Source: Adiantum capillus-veneris (Eukaryota > Streptophyta > Polypodiopsida > Polypodiales > Pteridaceae). Taken from it: a DNA stretch of 60,000 bases. The stretch lies in contig CM043971.1 in the NCBI GenBank assembly GCA_014529385.2, forward strand, positions 98,599,985 through 98,659,984, in the 5' to 3' direction. Below the pieces are notes generated by a model. That model ran no database searches, was not told the origin of the DNA, and saw only the letters and a list, made by a program, of their open reading frames with translations. Below are positions 57,551 through 60,000 of this stretch, one piece after another. The translations under genes and the position numbers were made by a program. Numbering within the stretch: the first letter of the stretch is position 1; every line of letters begins with the position of its first letter.

Positions 57551-58763
57551 TCTATTATCATCTTTTTCTTGAAAGATGCTACTGACCACAAATGTGGTTG
57601 TGGCCACTCCGTACTTAATAAGGAAGATACTTTGATGGGTTCAAGCTTTCCAAACTCTTGTGTAGAAGTAGGCTTAATATAGGAGTGAGAATAGAAGAAA
57701 ATCCTTCTTTGAACCAGTTTGGTTGGGCAAAGATGTGAGAAAATTGTTGCTCCAATATCTGCATGTATAACATTGAATGTGCCGGAGAGACTATGTAGTG
57801 GTTGCTCCTCCACCAATGTGGATGAAAATATGACTATAAATGCATGGAAAATCTTAAGTATGAGTCCATAAAAACATTCCACTATGATTTCACACCTAGC
57901 TTTGTATTCTCAAAACATGTACTTAAAATGTGTTGAAAATTGAGCTGGTTGTTGCAATTGCGTGCTTGACATTGAGAAAATACGTTGCACAATGGCTACA
58001 GTCTGCATGTCTTTGTGATTCTTGAAGCCAAGGAGCTTTCCTTTCCAATGATGATCCAAGTTTACAAGATTGTGCACATGGTGAGGGCCAATAGTAGATG
58101 GTTGCATGTATACCCAAACACCCTTGGTAAACTCTTGTGGCACCCACTCATCATCTATACCTCTTGTGTTGTCATGCAAGTGTTGTGATCTCATCCTTTG
58201 GCCGCCTTTGCGGAATAGAGCTAGCATGGGTGAACAAAGAAAATTAGGAGGAGGAGCAAGACCTTGCTAGTTGCTACAATGTAGGTGGGAGAAAGTGAAT
58301 CATTTTGCTTGGTGTGCCAATGGGAGTTGGTAGTGACAGAGGGGGGGAGGAGTGTTGAGGCAATCGAGATAGGAGAAGCTTGCTTGGTGTGGCAATGGGA
58401 GGTGGTAGGGGAGGAGAGAGGACCTTCCTTGCTGCAGCAATGGAGATGGTGTAGAGAGAGAGTGTTGGAGTAGAGGGTGTAATGGTTGCAACCAAGGAGG
58501 GGTTGAAAAAGGGGTTCTAGAGAGAGAAAATCACTTTTTGACTGAGGACTAGTTTTGGGGGGGCTTTGGATAGTAAAAAATGATGTTTCAAAAGTTTTTG
58601 AAAAAAAATGAATTTTAGGGTTTTCTGGTGTACATTTTGGCTTTTGGAGGTCAATAAATACTTTTTTGACTATAAATAGGTTTAGGGGAGTTTTAAGAAG
58701 ATAAGATTTGAGTTTTGAAAATTTTGAAAATTTTGGGATTTTTTCATAACCGGATCAAAAAGG
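57551..58763. other. Unassigned stretch between the LTR and the LINE
   Basis: Minus-strand frames at 57541-57882 and 57910-58227 resemble coding sequence weakly but match nothing I know. 58500-58760 is T/G-rich low complexity. Confidence 0.35.
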
Positions 58764-60000
58764 AAGGAAGTTGGAGGTCACTCTTCGTGCTCTCATGGAG
58801 GAAAGTCGGTTGAAAGGCAAGCGATTGTATTGTTGTTTTGTGGACTTTAAGAAAGCCTTTAATATGATTCCACGTAACAGTTTTTGGAGAAGGATGGATT
58901 GCGCATGGAAAGAGGAATTTCAAAAAAAAATGTAAGCACTATTAGGGTTAAACAAGGATATCCATTGTCACCAACTCTCTTTGGTCTACGCATCGATCAA
59001 TTGGAACAACTGGTACTTGACTTTATGCAAGAAGAAGGCATTGAAGAGGTCACTACTTGCAATACGATATTCATGCTTTTGTTGTATATGGATGATGTAG
59101 TGCTTCTAGCACACTCTTTAGAAGATGTACAAAAGCTTATGGTTGTCCTTGAGAACTTTTTCTTGCATAGTGGGCTCATTGTGAATGAATCCAAAACAAA
59201 GGTTATGCTTGTGAAAACCAACCATAAGGAGAAGCCATGAATTGTGTACAACAATGAGACACTTGAAGTTGTTGAGAGCTTTAAGTACCTTGGTCTTGAG
59301 GTTCCGTCCAATCACAAGTGCTATGCATCATTTGGAAGCAGAAAAGAGAGCATATTATGCATTTGAGAACATGTGTAATGCGAGAAACATCAAGTGTCGG
59401 GTTCTCAAGAAGTACCTTTTTGATGCATTGATTTCTTCTTTATGGAGTTGAATTGTGGGGTGGGAGCATCTCAAAGTCTACTTGGAAAGAGTTTGAGAAT
59501 GTCCAAAAGCATTTTCTTACAAAATTTCTCCAAGTTTAGGCATCAAAACACCATATATGCTCCTACTTCTTTGACTCGAGATCTCTTCCAATTGAGGTTA
59601 TGGGCATGGAAAGGGTTGTGGAGTACATGATAAAGATGTGTCAAAACCCCTCACATCGACTTCCTACAATTGCATGGGAAGCAAGCAAAAAAGTTCAAAA
59701 GACGCATAAAAGCAAGATCTTGAGCACGGGATGGATGCAAGACATAAAAAAGTGGTTTGGGAGATGGGATGCATTACACTTGGTACATGATGCTTCAATT
59801 GACTCCCAAGTGAATGAAGCTTTTTCTACAACGCCAATGTATTACCGCTTGGGAGAAATCCGGTGGGTCACTCTTCATACATTACACCACCCATATTTCC
59901 CCCAACTACAAAACCATGTTCTTCACTAAAAGAGGAAACGGTACTCACACTTACACGCTTCAGCCTATCCCCTTGTTGATGATATGCACTATCGCAGCCA
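58764..60000 (+). pseudogene. LINE (non-LTR) reverse transcriptase fragment, continues past the window
   Basis: Reverse transcriptase motifs occur in order: YCCFVDFKKAFNMIPR (first catalytic Asp), TIRVKQGYPLSPTLFGLRI, LLYMDDVVLLAHS (the catalytic Asp pair, near 59085-59105), SGLIVNESKTKVML and FKYLGLEV. After this come a Cys-containing segment (AYYAFENMCNARNIKC), LFDALISSLWS, and a C-terminal part ending near 59929. At least three frameshifts (about 58880, 59300, 59450) break it, so it is inactive. The 5' part, including any endonuclease, is missing: recognisable sequence starts abruptly near 58764, which is typical 5' truncation. Confidence 0.85.

Noticed and set aside
58274-58495. Minus-strand Pro/Ser/Leu-rich frames between the Tat-like LTR and the LINE
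   Set aside because: Low-complexity composition, overlapping frames on both strands, no domain.

Overview
The window looks like repeat-dominated nuclear DNA of a land plant with a large genome. The evidence is a Ty3/gypsy chromovirus primed by initiator tRNA-Met, a Tat/Athila-type Ty3/gypsy element with a tRNA-Asp-type primer site, a plant-style non-LTR reverse transcriptase, long microsatellites and nested LTR insertions. The exact lineage cannot be read from the sequence; a seedless plant such as a fern is only an impression. No intact single-copy host gene, tRNA or rRNA was found. Nearly every recognisable reading frame is a broken transposable element.

Layout. 1-1579 is the right part of a dispersed repeat named R1 here. 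1580-3006 plus 12588-13010 is a decayed FCP1/NIF-type phosphatase-like gene, split by a 9.6-kb nest: an R1 copy (3007-12583) that itself holds a small LTR retrotransposon (3279-5863) and a 4.3-kb putative solo LTR (5883-10176). 13198-14440 is an array of AT-rich palindromes, followed by a 5'-truncated R1 copy (14441-16824). 17195-18922 is a minus-strand gag relic. 18923-30190 is a minus-strand chromovirus whose reverse transcriptase is split by another R1 copy (22956-25633). 30625-35040 repeats the block R1 + phosphatase tail + palindrome array. 35050-37300 holds a minus-strand cysteine-rich, transposase-like relic with an HTH-like segment and a third palindrome array. 38201-44578 is a second, plus-strand chromovirus with both LTRs and a perfect 5-bp target duplication; most of its pol is deleted. 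About 45.8-57.5 kb is a minus-strand Tat-like element with a 1-kb internal inversion and a 1.7-kb solo LTR inserted just before its protease. 58764-60000 is a LINE reverse transcriptase fragment that runs off the window.

The insertions can be ordered in time. R1 entered the phosphatase-like gene (target duplication atag). That junction and its right flank were then duplicated to 30.6-35 kb. Later the small LTR element and the giant solo LTR entered only the first copy. The most unusual items are the palindrome arrays next to gene-like and transposase-like sequence, the R1 family (4-bp target duplications, 3'-terminal hairpin, no coding sequence), and two solo LTRs of very different length that share termini, promoter layout and an internal ATG.
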